DNA from: Bacteroidia bacterium
Lineage (GTDB): Bacteria; Bacteroidota; Bacteroidia; NS11-12g; UBA955
Reading direction: 5' to 3'
DNA length: 64,000 nt
Assembly (NCBI GenBank): GCA_023228875.1
Contig: JALOAG010000004.1
Location: 119,501 to 183,500, forward strand
The notes beneath the pieces are model-generated. The model did not search any database and was not told where the DNA came from. It was given only the letters and a program-made list of their open reading frames with translations. Positions 18,001 through 26,260 of this stretch are shown here, piece by piece; position 1 is the stretch's first letter, and each line of letters starts with the position of its first letter. Both the position numbers and the translations under genes were made by a program.

Positions 18001-19082
18001 TAGATGTGGTATCTAATGACAACCCTGCAAATGTTGGTGGAGGATTAAATACATTAGGCAATCCGACAATAAATGCTGGTAGTGTTAAAAATGGTGCCAC
18101 AATAAATGTATCCAGCGGTAGAGTGAATTATACTCCGGCTGCCGGTTTTTATGGTAATGATACTTTCACATATAATGTGTGTGAACAACCTGCAGGTGTT
18201 AATTGCCGTGATGAAGTGGTGATTGTTACTGTATTAGAACCGGGTACCCCTCCACATATTATAGCGTCTGATAATTATGCAATAACTAACAGTACTACGC
18301 CTGTAAGCAGAACGGCAGCAAATGGTATTCTACCAAATGACTATTCAAGCACCGGTGGCACCAAAACAGCCTCTCTCATAGGTAGTGCGTCTATTGTGGG
18401 AGTTGGTTCTCTTTCATTGAGTTCTGATGGTAGCTATACGTTTACTCCTAATGCTTCTTTTATTGGAACTGTTGCATATCCATACCAAGTTTGTGATGGT
18501 GCTTTGTGTACCAATGCTACGCTCTATATTCAAGTTTACAGCCCTGCATTGTTGCCAATCACACTCATTGATTTGTCTGCACGATTGACTCCTGCACGTA
18601 CTTCAATAGTAGAATGGATTACAGCGCAGGAAGAGAATAATCAATTCTTTACAGTACATAAATCAACTGACGGAAGCAGATGGGAAGTGCTTTCGATTGT
18701 GCCATCTCAAGGTAACAGTGTGCAAATCCAGAGTTATTCAACCATTGATGCAAATCCAAAAGTTGGTGTGAATTACTATCGTCTTACCCAGACTGATATT
18801 GATGGTACTGAAACGAATTTAGGAACACGTATGGTTATGGTTTCGGAAAGTAATGATAAGTTGATAGAGCCTGTTGTTTATCCTAATCCATCAAAAGGAA
18901 AATTATTTATTGATGTGAAAGGTTCGTCCTTTACATTTACAATATTTAATATGCAAGGTAAACAAATCATGAGTTCTAATGCAACCAATTCAACAGTAAT
19001 TGAAAACCTTTCTACCGGATTGTATTTCATTCGTTTGGAATATGGCAATCAAGTAGAAACCATGAAGGTTGTTGTTGAATAA
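15048..19082 (+). CDS. Large T9SS type A surface protein with RCC1-like and Ig/cadherin-like repeats
   Basis: A 1344-residue secreted protein. Signal peptide 1-26 (cleavage after LNAQ). Residues about 60-440 contain RCC1-like propeller units (SVSIWGQN, LFAWGEQG, IWTWGINSYLGNG, LFALGYNNSRQLGD, VWAFGSSDSW). From about 560 to 1165 there are six Ig/cadherin-like repeats, each with a SSDGSYTF-like strand and most with a YEVCD-like strand followed by a second Cys, suggesting an intradomain disulphide. A pre-sorting module (LPITLIDLSARL, about 1169) precedes a type A sorting domain (VVYPNPSKGKLFID, about 1275-1344). It is likely a cell-surface adhesin. It stands alone between its promoter and a bidirectional terminator. 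Confidence 0.88.
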   Translation: MKKINILTLFGIIILSVLGTGKLNAQICATPPVGCASTDLSNYGINSNTDAATIEYDNAVAGFHTTMIRNGDGSVSIWGQNAQNNGSSHALTARQINKTNYPALTGTVLKFGIGSYASGTDATQMILLTTDGLFAWGEQGVVLNSSITTSRTFAKLDSAKFSANGANKFALPIGVTPGDVKMLFVTSGTIAITTCSGSVWVLSQRGQLRGNNNTGNGTTWYKVKKDASNDLTNIVACRGSYNVLYALDDTSGIWTWGINSYLGNGTGRSNRSYATAMSRPMAGYPIKMIGSTTDNKNNRTSYYVLGKDSTLFALGYNNSRQLGDWSETERTSWVRCQYSNTAADSMTNIVWISPNEHDRGDANSNSTAAINVLNSNKEVWAFGSSDSWMIGLGNGASNNPGRPAGINGSTDSMLTVETGGHISLVIKQCEVNFGYVGHKTHGSMADSVDASSYLSTYTFSTTAVNICGAPGEPQIEVYPIVGALVATAASFCYGSDYIMRLSDTSGVTVSFSVKSGPTKGFVSISGDTLRFTEPASVEITASIYNVCHPVTPIDTTFTVTMEQCKFTSPDVNMGNVYASITGNVSTNDVVAHGKIHYENYYSNTLKPVGSNPSLTVYADGSYTFITDLPGTYMYDVSVCDSGQFASCLTETLTIYVKDPSTLNNPPMPSTDIAVTAFNTAVTLKTVSNDKAGSPNKSIDPTSVTIVSGTAPNPTTEGTLSVNPSTGDITFFPATGFVGDVYYQYEVCDNGSPAQFAKAIQKISVFGSGRDNTTLGVDDFNKGQMNENQTGNLLNNDIDPESDNQSVTAAVTTKPGVGKLTVSSNGNYTFEPAFGFYGSTNFVYEVCDDNATPVCANATLYLLVEKEETEQDFHATTVNVEVSGDVSTNDNLPLGYSYTNISSVLGNPSADKPVLSSDGSYTFKPSKAGIYQFEVEACTPSPSIICVTELLTITVVDVTKINNLPATTPDFALMYGHPTTPATITIDVVSNDNPANVGGGLNTLGNPTINAGSVKNGATINVSSGRVNYTPAAGFYGNDTFTYNVCEQPAGVNCRDEVVIVTVLEPGTPPHIIASDNYAITNSTTPVSRTAANGILPNDYSSTGGTKTASLIGSASIVGVGSLSLSSDGSYTFTPNASFIGTVAYPYQVCDGALCTNATLYIQVYSPALLPITLIDLSARLTPARTSIVEWITAQEENNQFFTVHKSTDGSRWEVLSIVPSQGNSVQIQSYSTIDANPKVGVNYYRLTQTDIDGTETNLGTRMVMVSESNDKLIEPVVYPNPSKGKLFIDVKGSSFTFTIFNMQGKQIMSSNATNSTVIENLSTGLYFIRLEYGNQVETMKVVVE

Positions 19083-19103
19083 TCACAATCAGCAAATACC
19101 AAT

Positions 19104-19134
19104 AAAAAAGCCCGAATTTTTTTCGGGCTTTTTT
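19104..19134. terminator. Bidirectional Rho-independent terminator
   Basis: A 13-bp perfect stem (AAAAAAGCCCGAA at 19104-19116, TTCGGGCTTTTTT at 19122-19134) with a TTTTT loop. A-run and T-run on opposite sides allow it to serve both the adhesin gene and the converging glyA. Confidence 0.9.
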
Positions 19135-19160
19135 GTTTATAAGGTGGTACAAATGGTTGC

Positions 19161-20438
19161 TTATGCGTATAAAGGGTATTTTGCCATAAGTTTTTCAACC
19201 TCTTGTCGTATTGATTTGAGCTTTTGCTCATTTTCATGATTCATGATAGCTTCGTCAATATAGCCAACAATCACAGGCATTTCATCTTCTTTAAGACCTC
19301 TTGTTGTAATCGCAGGTGTGCCAATTCTGATTCCTGATGTTACAAAAGGTGAACGGGTTTCAAATGGAACTGTATTCTTGTTAATGGTGATTCCACATTC
19401 GCCCAAGATTGATTCAACTAATTTTCCGGTAATTTTCTCTCCTTTGGGTCTTAAATCAATTAACATCAAGTGATTGTCTGTTCCTCCTGAAATAATATTA
19501 TAGCCTCTGCTCACAAACTCTTTTGCCATTGCTTGAGCATTTTTAATAATTTGCTTACAATATACTTCATAATCAGGAGAGAGGTCTTCGCCAAAGGCAA
19601 CTGCTTTCCCTGCAATTACATGCTCCAAAGGACCACCTTGCGTACCCGGGAATACTCCTGAATCAAGCAGTGCACTCATCATTTTAAGCTCTCCTTTAGG
19701 TGTTTTTTCGCCAAATGGATTTTCAAAATCTTGACCCATCATAATTACACCTCCTCTTGGACCTCGTAGAGTCTTATGCGTAGTAGAGGTAATAATATGA
19801 CAGTGCTTGAGCGGGTCGTTCAGTAATTTTGTTGCAATCAGTCCGGCAGGGTGTGCAATGTCAGCCATCAATAATGCGCCCACTTGGTCAGCTGCAGCAC
19901 GCATTTTGGCATAATCCCAGTCGCGGCTGTAACTTGAAGCACCGGCAATCACTAACTTGGGTTTTTCTGCGATGATTTGCTCTGCTACTTTGTTAAAATC
20001 AATTTGTCCTGTGCTCTCTTCTACACCATAAAATACAGGGTTGTAGAGTTTACCTGAAAAATTAACCGGAGAGCCGTGTGTCAGGTGTCCACCGTGCGAT
20101 AAATTAAATCCTAAGATTTTGTCGCCTGGCTTCAAACAAGCAAGCATAACAGATGCATTGGCTTGTGCACCTGAATGTGGTTGTACATTCGCCCATGCGG
20201 CTCCAAAAAGCTTTTTGAGTCTGTCTATTGCTAAATTTTCTACTTCATCCACTACTTCGCATCCGCCATAATATCTGCGTGCCGGTAGCCCTTCAGCATA
20301 TTTGTTTGTAAGTACACTGCCCATTGCCTCCATTACTTGTTTGCTAACAAAGTTTTCAGATGCAATTAATTCAATTCCGTGCTGCTGTCTTTTCAATTCC
20401 TTATTGATAAGACCAAAGACCAATTCATCTCTTTTCAT
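19161..20438 (-). CDS. glyA: Serine hydroxymethyltransferase
   Basis: Interconverts serine and glycine with tetrahydrofolate, supplying one-carbon units. The ATG at 20438 gives a 425-residue protein of normal length; an in-frame TTG three codons upstream lies within the promoter and is rejected. PLP-enzyme hallmarks include IELIASENFVS near the N-terminus, QPHSGAQAN, DIAHPAGLIA and the Schiff-base lysine in STTHKTLRGPRGG. It is monocistronic, convergent with the adhesin gene, and sits just beside tRNA-Pro on the same strand. The -7 box is six bases before the ATG, so the mRNA is probably leaderless. Confidence 0.96.
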   Translation of the reverse strand: MKRDELVFGLINKELKRQQHGIELIASENFVSKQVMEAMGSVLTNKYAEGLPARRYYGGCEVVDEVENLAIDRLKKLFGAAWANVQPHSGAQANASVMLACLKPGDKILGFNLSHGGHLTHGSPVNFSGKLYNPVFYGVEESTGQIDFNKVAEQIIAEKPKLVIAGASSYSRDWDYAKMRAAADQVGALLMADIAHPAGLIATKLLNDPLKHCHIITSTTHKTLRGPRGGVIMMGQDFENPFGEKTPKGELKMMSALLDSGVFPGTQGGPLEHVIAGKAVAFGEDLSPDYEVYCKQIIKNAQAMAKEFVSRGYNIISGGTDNHLMLIDLRPKGEKITGKLVESILGECGITINKNTVPFETRSPFVTSGIRIGTPAITTRGLKEDEMPVIVGYIDEAIMNHENEQKLKSIRQEVEKLMAKYPLYA

Positions 20439-20444
20439 GGTGTG

Positions 20445-20452
20445 CAAAATTA
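20445..20452 (-). promoter_or_regulatory. glyA -7 promoter element
   Basis: On the minus strand TAATTTTG is followed by CACACC and the ATG. Only six bases separate the box from the start codon, suggesting a leaderless transcript. No clear -33 box was found. Confidence 0.5.
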
Positions 20453-20480
20453 CTCAAATTACTGAAAGAAAATTATTGTG

Positions 20481-20554
20481 TCGGGATGACTGGATTCGAA
20501 CCAGCGACCCCTTCGTCCCGAACGAAGTACGCTACCAGGCTGCGCTACATCCCG
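20481..20554 (-). tRNA. tRNA-Pro (anticodon CGG)
   Basis: On the minus strand a full 74-base cloverleaf can be drawn: acceptor stem CGGGATG with CATCCCG, D arm GCGC/GCGT, anticodon stem CTTCG/CGAAG with loop TTCGGGA giving anticodon CGG, and T arm GCTGG/CCAGT with loop TTCGAAT. Discriminator is A. CCA is not encoded. It reads the proline codon CCG. Confidence 0.95.
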
Positions 20555-20721
20555 ATTGAGCTTTTATTGCTATGCAATATTAAAATGAATAATCTTCATC
20601 CGGTTTGTATTTTTATAAATATATAACCATGATTTGCCGCTTTGTATTAAGTAGTTTTTATTGAAACACAAGTGATAGTTAGGGAAATACCCAAATTGTA
20701 AAACTGAAAATATTCAATCAA

Positions 20722-20748
20722 TTGCTTACATAACAAAGTGTATTTTTG
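20722..20748 (+). promoter_or_regulatory. Promoter of era-der
   Basis: TTG at 20722-20724, a 16-base spacer and TATTTTTG at 20741-20748, 17 bases before the ATG of era. The spacer is one base shorter than the usual range. Confidence 0.5.
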
Positions 20749-20765
20749 CACACTTATTATTTGTA

Positions 20766-21641
20766 ATGGGTTTTAAATCTGGGTTTGTAACAATCATTGG
20801 GCGACCAAACGTGGGGAAGTCCACACTCATGAACCATTTCGTGGGTCAAAAACTCTCTATTGTTACGCCCAAAGCATCCACCACCCGCCATCGCATTACC
20901 GGAGTGGTTACTGATCAAAACTATCAAATTGTTTTTTCAGATACACCCGGAGTGATTAAAGCCGCATACGAATTACATAATGCAATGATGGACTTTGTTT
21001 GGACTGCATTGGATGACAGCGACTTGATTTTGTATATGCTTGAGGTTGATGAGCCTGTGAATGAGCTGATAGTTGAGAAGTTAAAAGAATCCGGATTGCC
21101 TGTGTTGGTACTGCTCAATAAAATTGATTTAAGCACTCAGAAGCGTGTGGAGGAGAGGATAGCTACATTGAAACAGCATACTTTGTTTAAGGATGTAATT
21201 CCGGTATGTGCGTTACATGGTTTTGATAGCAAGTTGGTGTTGGAGCAGATTGTGAGCTATTTGCCTGAAGGTATGCCTTATTTTCCTGATGACCAAATTA
21301 CAGACAGAACAGAACGTTTTTTTGTTTCTGAGATTATCAGAGAGCAAATATTTTATCTGTATTCAAAAGAAATACCTTATAGCTGTGAGGTGATTGTAGA
21401 AGATTTTAAAGAGCATGAGAATATTATTGATATACGTGCATTTATCATGGTAGAGCGTGAAGGGCAAAAGGGGATATTAGTGGGTAAAGGAGGAGCAGGG
21501 ATTAAGAGGATAGGAGTAAAATCACGAAAGGAATTAGAAGTCTTTTTGGACAAGCACATTTTTTTAGATTTGCGTGTGAAGGTGGCTGAAGGGTGGAGAA
21601 AAAAGGACTTGTTTCTGAAACGGTTTGGATATAAAAATTAA
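20766..21641 (+). CDS. era: GTPase Era
   Basis: A 291-residue GTPase that binds 16S rRNA and assists 30S subunit maturation. The GTPase domain has G1 GRPNVGKST near residue 12, G2/G3 with DTPGV and G4 NKID, and the C-terminal KH domain includes VEREGQKGILVGKGGAGIKRIG. All motifs and the length are normal. It is 6 bases before der, and the pair of ribosome-assembly GTPases forms an operon, an arrangement that is common in Bacteroidota. Confidence 0.96.
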   Translation: MGFKSGFVTIIGRPNVGKSTLMNHFVGQKLSIVTPKASTTRHRITGVVTDQNYQIVFSDTPGVIKAAYELHNAMMDFVWTALDDSDLILYMLEVDEPVNELIVEKLKESGLPVLVLLNKIDLSTQKRVEERIATLKQHTLFKDVIPVCALHGFDSKLVLEQIVSYLPEGMPYFPDDQITDRTERFFVSEIIREQIFYLYSKEIPYSCEVIVEDFKEHENIIDIRAFIMVEREGQKGILVGKGGAGIKRIGVKSRKELEVFLDKHIFLDLRVKVAEGWRKKDLFLKRFGYKN

Positions 21642-21647
21642 AATGAA

Positions 21648-22961
21648 ATGAGAAATATTGTAGCAATTGTAGGCAGACCGAATGTTGGTAAGTCCACGTT
21701 TTTTAACAGACTCACCGGAGAACGCAAGGCGATTGTGCATGATTCCAGTGGTGTTACACGAGATAGACATTATGGAGAATGTGAATGGTCGGGTAGAAGT
21801 TTTACTGTAGTTGATACCGGTGGTTATGTACCCAATAGCAGCGATGTGTTTGAGCAAGCAATCGTGAACCAAGTCAATATTGCCATTGATGAAAGCGATA
21901 TCCTGCTTTTTATGGTTGATGTTACCAATGAAATTACCGATTTAGACATGGCATTTGCCAATGTGTTGAGAAAATCCGGCAAGCCGGTGATTGTTGTTGC
22001 CAACAAAACTGATAACCAAATGCTGATTCCGCAAGCCAGCATATTCTATAGATTTGGATTTGAAGAGTTATTTACCGTTTCATCATTATCGGGCAGCGGA
22101 ACCGGTGAATTGTTGGATAAAGTAGTTTCATTGATGACACCTGCCGCTGATGAACAACAAACAGAAACAGACATCCCCCGTGTTGCAATATTAGGTCGCC
22201 CGAATGTCGGCAAGTCTTCACTCACCAACACACTCTTGGGCAATGAACGCAATATTGTTACTGATGTGGCAGGTACAACTCGCGACAGTATTCATTCGCA
22301 TTACAATGCCTTTGGTAAAGAAATGATTCTGATTGATACTGCCGGTATCCGCAGAAAAAAGAAAGTCTCTGAAGATATTGAATTCTATTCTGTGATGAGA
22401 TCGCTGCGGGCAATGGAGGAAGCAGATGTATGTGTAATTATGATTGATGCAACAATAGGGATGGATGCACAAGATGTGAATTTGTTTTATTTAGCACATC
22501 GCAGAGGGAAAGGAATTGTACTTTTAGTAAACAAGTGGGATTTGGTTGAGAAAGATACACATACCGCAAAAGAATATACCGCAGTCATTCATTCAAAAGT
22601 ACAGCCATTTGTTGATTTCCCTATTTTGTTTATTTCCGCACTTAATAAACAAAGGATTTATGATACAGTTGAAAAGATTCAACAAACATTTGAAAATCGC
22701 AAGAAACAAATCTCAACATCTAAGCTCAATGAATTTGTTCAAGAAATGATTGAACGCAATCCACCTCCTTCCAAAAAGGGGAAGTACGTTAAAATAAAAT
22801 ATGCAACTCAGCTAAATAATGTCAATTATCCTTGTTTTGTTTTCTTCTGTAATTTGCCTCAATACTTGACAGATGCATATAAGCGCTATGTGGATAATCA
22901 GCTTAGGAGTAAATTTGACTTTAAAGGTGTTCCTATCAAGGTGTTTTATAGAAAGAAATAG
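21648..22961 (+). CDS. der: Ribosome-assembly GTPase Der (EngA)
   Basis: A 437-residue protein with two GTPase domains in tandem, the defining feature of Der: first domain GRPNVGKSTFFNRLTG (about 8), DTGG and NKTD; second domain GRPNVGKSSLTNTLLG (about 182), DTAGIRRK and NKWD. A C-terminal KH-like domain (about 350-437) ends in GVPIKVFYRKK. It acts in 50S subunit maturation. It lies directly after era. Nothing unusual was seen. Confidence 0.97.
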   Translation: MRNIVAIVGRPNVGKSTFFNRLTGERKAIVHDSSGVTRDRHYGECEWSGRSFTVVDTGGYVPNSSDVFEQAIVNQVNIAIDESDILLFMVDVTNEITDLDMAFANVLRKSGKPVIVVANKTDNQMLIPQASIFYRFGFEELFTVSSLSGSGTGELLDKVVSLMTPAADEQQTETDIPRVAILGRPNVGKSSLTNTLLGNERNIVTDVAGTTRDSIHSHYNAFGKEMILIDTAGIRRKKKVSEDIEFYSVMRSLRAMEEADVCVIMIDATIGMDAQDVNLFYLAHRRGKGIVLLVNKWDLVEKDTHTAKEYTAVIHSKVQPFVDFPILFISALNKQRIYDTVEKIQQTFENRKKQISTSKLNEFVQEMIERNPPPSKKGKYVKIKYATQLNNVNYPCFVFFCNLPQYLTDAYKRYVDNQLRSKFDFKGVPIKVFYRKK

Positions 22962-23014
22962 CATTGGATTGGGTTGAGCTTCTAGTTGACAATGGATTTA
23001 GTAATCTATTGTGT

Positions 23015-23854
23015 TTAGAATAAAGCACGTATTCGGTTTAGCCAATATTTAATGTCCTTGCCGGGTGATGATAGTTCTCCTGTCCAAATCGTGCCCTTTC
23101 TTAAAAAATATTTATCAAAGTATCCGGGAGTAATTCCCCATTTCTTTTTGAAAGTCTTACGTCCGTCATTCATCTTGATTCGTTTGAGAGATTTTGAACC
23201 AAAATGATACACACGGCTATTTCCAATACCTCGAAAATTGCGCACCCCTTTATGCCAAAGTTTCATACTAAAGTCCGGATCAGAATATAGACCGGGACTA
23301 AATTCTTCACTATACCCTCCAACAGCATTCCATAAACTTCTATGCACAACATTGGGGGGCCAGCTTGCTCCGTTCCAGTCTTGTTTCATTGGTTTGTCAA
23401 AGTCTTCTAAAAGTGCAGCTTGATTAAAGTTTTCAGGATTGTTGCCGAAGTCTATCCCTGCAATTGCACAGGAGTTCTTTCCTGTAAACGGTTCTATCAT
23501 TGTTGAAGAAAAAAAGAACCGATGGTGTCCAAGTTTTTTTATTTCAGCGTATAAGGCAGTATCCCAGTTTGGGAGTGCAAACATATCATCGTTAAAATAA
23601 CATATATACTCAGTAGTTGCTTTTGTTGACGCTAAATTTAAAGCTTTACAGATTCCAATATTCTCGTTGCTCCAAGTGTATTCAATGCCTGCATGATTTT
23701 GCGCCCACTCTAATGTCCCGTCTATACCCTCATTAATATGTATAATTATTTGATGTGTGTAATGAGAATTTTTCATGATGCTTTCTATACACAATTTAAG
23801 ATATGCCAAATTGTTCCAAGTCGGAATCAGAATTGAAAATAGCGGTTGTGTCAT
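23015..23854 (-). CDS. Family 2 glycosyltransferase
   Basis: The ATG at 23854 gives about 279 residues and is chosen because a promoter -7 box lies immediately upstream; a longer frame to 23935 would run through it. The N-terminus MTQPLFSILIPTWNN is the nucleotide-sugar binding start of a GT-A fold, followed by an NDD metal-binding motif (CYFNDDMFAL) and a late acceptor-site GLYSDPDFSMKLW. No membrane segment is seen, so it is a cytosolic transferase, probably for a cell-surface polysaccharide or glycoprotein glycan. It is monocistronic among housekeeping genes, so its pathway is unknown. Confidence 0.82.
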   Translation of the reverse strand: MTQPLFSILIPTWNNLAYLKLCIESIMKNSHYTHQIIIHINEGIDGTLEWAQNHAGIEYTWSNENIGICKALNLASTKATTEYICYFNDDMFALPNWDTALYAEIKKLGHHRFFFSSTMIEPFTGKNSCAIAGIDFGNNPENFNQAALLEDFDKPMKQDWNGASWPPNVVHRSLWNAVGGYSEEFSPGLYSDPDFSMKLWHKGVRNFRGIGNSRVYHFGSKSLKRIKMNDGRKTFKKKWGITPGYFDKYFLRKGTIWTGELSSPGKDIKYWLNRIRALF

Positions 23855-23863
23855 GTATGCGTG

Positions 23864-23871
23864 CAAATGTA
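23864..23871 (-). promoter_or_regulatory. Glycosyltransferase -7 promoter element
   Basis: Minus-strand TACATTTG, nine bases before the ATG at 23854, matches TAnnTTTG and supports the shorter start. Confidence 0.45.
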
Positions 23872-23980
23872 ATTGATGTTCTATTGTGTGAAATATAGTA
23901 TTATTTACAATTATCGATTCATTTGAAATATGCAAATGTCAAAAAAGAATGAAGCGTTTTATTAGTAGCAAAACTTCGAC

Positions 23981-23988
23981 TAATTTTG
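23981..23988 (+). promoter_or_regulatory. asd -7 promoter element
   Basis: TAATTTTG at 23981-23988, 21 bases before the ATG at 24010. No clear -33 box. Confidence 0.45.
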
Positions 23989-24009
23989 CAGCGTCAAAAA
24001 ATACAAGTA

Positions 24010-25002
24010 ATGAGAGTTGCAGTTGTAGGAGCCACCGGATTAGTCGGTACAAAAATGCTAGAAGTGTTGGAAGAAAGAAATTTTCCGGTTTCAGAATTAA
24101 TTCCGATTGCTTCTTCAAAATCTGTAGGGACTAAAGTGAGTTTTAATGGAAAGACTGTTGAGGTTGTGTCCTTAGAGAAGGGTGTGGAATTAAAACCTCA
24201 TATTGCCTTATTTTCTGCTGGCGGATCAGTTTCAAAAGAATGGGCTCCAAAATTTGCCCAAGTCGGAACCACTGTAATTGATAACAGTTCTGCTTGGCGT
24301 ATGGATGATCAAATTAAATTGATTGTGCCCGAAGTGAATGCTCATCAATTAAAGAAAGAGGACAAAATCATTGCAAACCCCAATTGCAGTACAATACAAA
24401 TGGTGGTTGCTTTGTTTCCTATTTACAAAAAATATGGTCTGAAAAGATTGGTTATTTCAACTTATCAATCCGTAACCGGTACGGGTACAAAAGCTGTAAA
24501 TCAGTTAATGTCAGAAAGAAAAGCAGCACCTATTGCAGAAATGGCTTATCCATATCCCATTGACTTAAATGTTATCCCGCAGATTGATGTGTTTGTAGAA
24601 GATGGCTATACAAAAGAAGAGATGAAGATGATTAATGAAACTCGCAAAATATATGGGAATAACAGTATTGCCATAACTGCAACAACAGTACGTATCCCTG
24701 TTATTGGCGGACACAGCGAATCTATCAATGTTGAAACTATTCACCCGTTTCAAATAGAAGATATTCACTCCTTATATATTAATGCACCGGGAATTGAATT
24801 AAAAGACAATCCTCAATCATTATCATATCCAATGCCTATAGATGCGCATAATAATGATAAGGTATGGGTGGGTAGAATTAGAATAGATCATAGTCAACCC
24901 AATTCGTTTAATATTTGGGTTGTCTCTGATAATTTGAGAAAAGGAGCCGCAACCAATGCTGTGCAAATTGCAGAATATCTGTATCACCATAAATTAGTTT
25001 AG
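24010..25002 (+). CDS. asd: Aspartate-semialdehyde dehydrogenase
   Basis: Reduces aspartyl phosphate to aspartate semialdehyde, the branch point to lysine/diaminopimelate, threonine and methionine. The ATG at 24010 gives 330 residues; an upstream in-frame TTG overlaps the promoter. It has the Rossmann start RVAVVGATGLVGTKMLEVL, the catalytic cysteine in IANPNCSTIQ, and a substrate-binding VPVIGGHSE-like segment (RIPVIGGHSES). Length and motifs are normal. The reductase gene follows 8 bases later, so they are likely co-transcribed although they belong to different pathways. Confidence 0.95.
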   Translation: MRVAVVGATGLVGTKMLEVLEERNFPVSELIPIASSKSVGTKVSFNGKTVEVVSLEKGVELKPHIALFSAGGSVSKEWAPKFAQVGTTVIDNSSAWRMDDQIKLIVPEVNAHQLKKEDKIIANPNCSTIQMVVALFPIYKKYGLKRLVISTYQSVTGTGTKAVNQLMSERKAAPIAEMAYPYPIDLNVIPQIDVFVEDGYTKEEMKMINETRKIYGNNSIAITATTVRIPVIGGHSESINVETIHPFQIEDIHSLYINAPGIELKDNPQSLSYPMPIDAHNNDKVWVGRIRIDHSQPNSFNIWVVSDNLRKGAATNAVQIAEYLYHHKLV

Positions 25003-25010
25003 AGAATTTC

Positions 25011-26099
25011 ATGACAACAATACCGGGCTTCTACAGCCTAAAAATTAAAAAAATACACAGAGAAACAGAACAAGCTGTAACCCTATTCTTTGATGTTCCT
25101 GAAATCATAAAAGATAAGTTTGTTTACAAAGCAGGTCAGTTTTTAACAATTGAAGTTGTAATTAACAATGAAAGCGTGAGGCGTTCATACAGTCTTTGCA
25201 GCGCACCATCTATAGATGAAGATTTGGCTGTAACAGTCAAAGAAGTTGAACGCGGTAAAATGTCCACCTATATTAATCGTGAGCTGAAAGAAGGTGATTT
25301 TCTCAATGTAATGCCACCCAATGGAAAGTTTGTGGTAGAGCCCAATCAAGAATCTTCGAAAGCGTATGTGTTATTTGGTGGTGGGAGTGGTATTACTCCT
25401 TTGATGGGTATTTCTAAAACTGTTTTATCAAAAGAGCCTAAGTCAAAGATTTTTTTGATTTATGCCAATCAAAACCCGAACACAGTAATTTTTAAGTCCG
25501 CCTTAGATGAATTGGCAAAACAATTTAAAGACAAATTTAAAATATTCTACTCTTATGATAAGGCTCCTTTGATGTGGTTCGGATTAAAAGGCTTTTTAAC
25601 GGAATCAAGCGTAGTTGACATTTTAAAATATAAAATAGCCGGACATTATACATCTGCTCATTATTATATATGTGGACCTACCCCAATGATGGATGTGGTT
25701 ATGAATGGGTTGGCATCAGCAGGAATAGAGCCTGCAAGAATACACAGTGAGTATTTTGGTTCCACCACAAAACACGATGCAAAAGTGTTAGAGTCAACAG
25801 CAGAAGGTAAAGGTGGTTTCTCAGGCAAAGCGAAAGTGAAAATTTCACTTTATGGAAAGACTACTGAGATTGAGGTAAAGGAGAATCAGACCATTTTAGA
25901 TGCAGCAATTTCCGCAGGCTTACAACCCCCGTATTCATGTACAGTTGGGGTTTGTACTACATGCAGAGCCAAGGTTTTGAAAGGTCATGTTGAAATGATG
26001 GAAAGAGAAGGGTTAAGTGACTCTGAAATAGATGAAGGATATGTTTTGACCTGTCAATCCTTGCCTCGAGCTTCCGAAATTGAGATAGTTTACGAATAA
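25011..26099 (+). CDS. Ferredoxin--NADP reductase-like flavoprotein with 2Fe-2S domain (PaaE-like)
   Basis: A 362-residue electron-transfer protein. Order of domains: FAD-binding barrel (RRSYSLCSAP, about residues 62-71), NAD(P)-binding domain (LFGGGSGITPLMGI, about 121-134, then YICGPTPMM), and C-terminal plant-type 2Fe-2S ferredoxin domain with CTVGVCTTC and a final Cys in LTCQSLP. This order matches the phenylacetyl-CoA epoxidase reductase PaaE and the Bacteroidota ferredoxin-NADP reductase-like group. No paaABCD genes are nearby, so a general reductase feeding an unknown oxygenase or desaturase is more likely than phenylacetate degradation. Confidence 0.87.
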   Translation: MTTIPGFYSLKIKKIHRETEQAVTLFFDVPEIIKDKFVYKAGQFLTIEVVINNESVRRSYSLCSAPSIDEDLAVTVKEVERGKMSTYINRELKEGDFLNVMPPNGKFVVEPNQESSKAYVLFGGGSGITPLMGISKTVLSKEPKSKIFLIYANQNPNTVIFKSALDELAKQFKDKFKIFYSYDKAPLMWFGLKGFLTESSVVDILKYKIAGHYTSAHYYICGPTPMMDVVMNGLASAGIEPARIHSEYFGSTTKHDAKVLESTAEGKGGFSGKAKVKISLYGKTTEIEVKENQTILDAAISAGLQPPYSCTVGVCTTCRAKVLKGHVEMMEREGLSDSEIDEGYVLTCQSLPRASEIEIVYE

Positions 26100-26126
26100 T
26101 TCGTAGATATATTTATAATCATTTGT

Positions 26127-26143
26127 GCCCTCATTGGGAGGGC
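26127..26143 (+). terminator. Weak hairpin terminator candidate
   Basis: Stem GCCCTC (26127-26132) and GAGGGC (26138-26143) followed by only TTT. It lies just after the reductase gene, so it may be a weak terminator. Confidence 0.4.
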
Positions 26144-26184
26144 TTTGCGCAATCGACTGTTTAAAGGAAAAAAATCAAAAAACA

Positions 26185-26216
26185 TTTGGCTGTTTCATTT
26201 ATTTCTTCTAATATCG
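26185..26216 (+). promoter_or_regulatory. Promoter of the first tandem surface-protein gene
   Basis: TTTG at 26185-26188, a 20-base spacer and TAATATCG at 26209-26216 resemble the -33/-7 pair (two mismatches in the -7 box), 44 bases before the ATG. Confidence 0.4.
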
Positions 26217-26260
26217 CCATTTCAAAGCATAAAGAATGTATAATCTAAAAACAAACAGAT

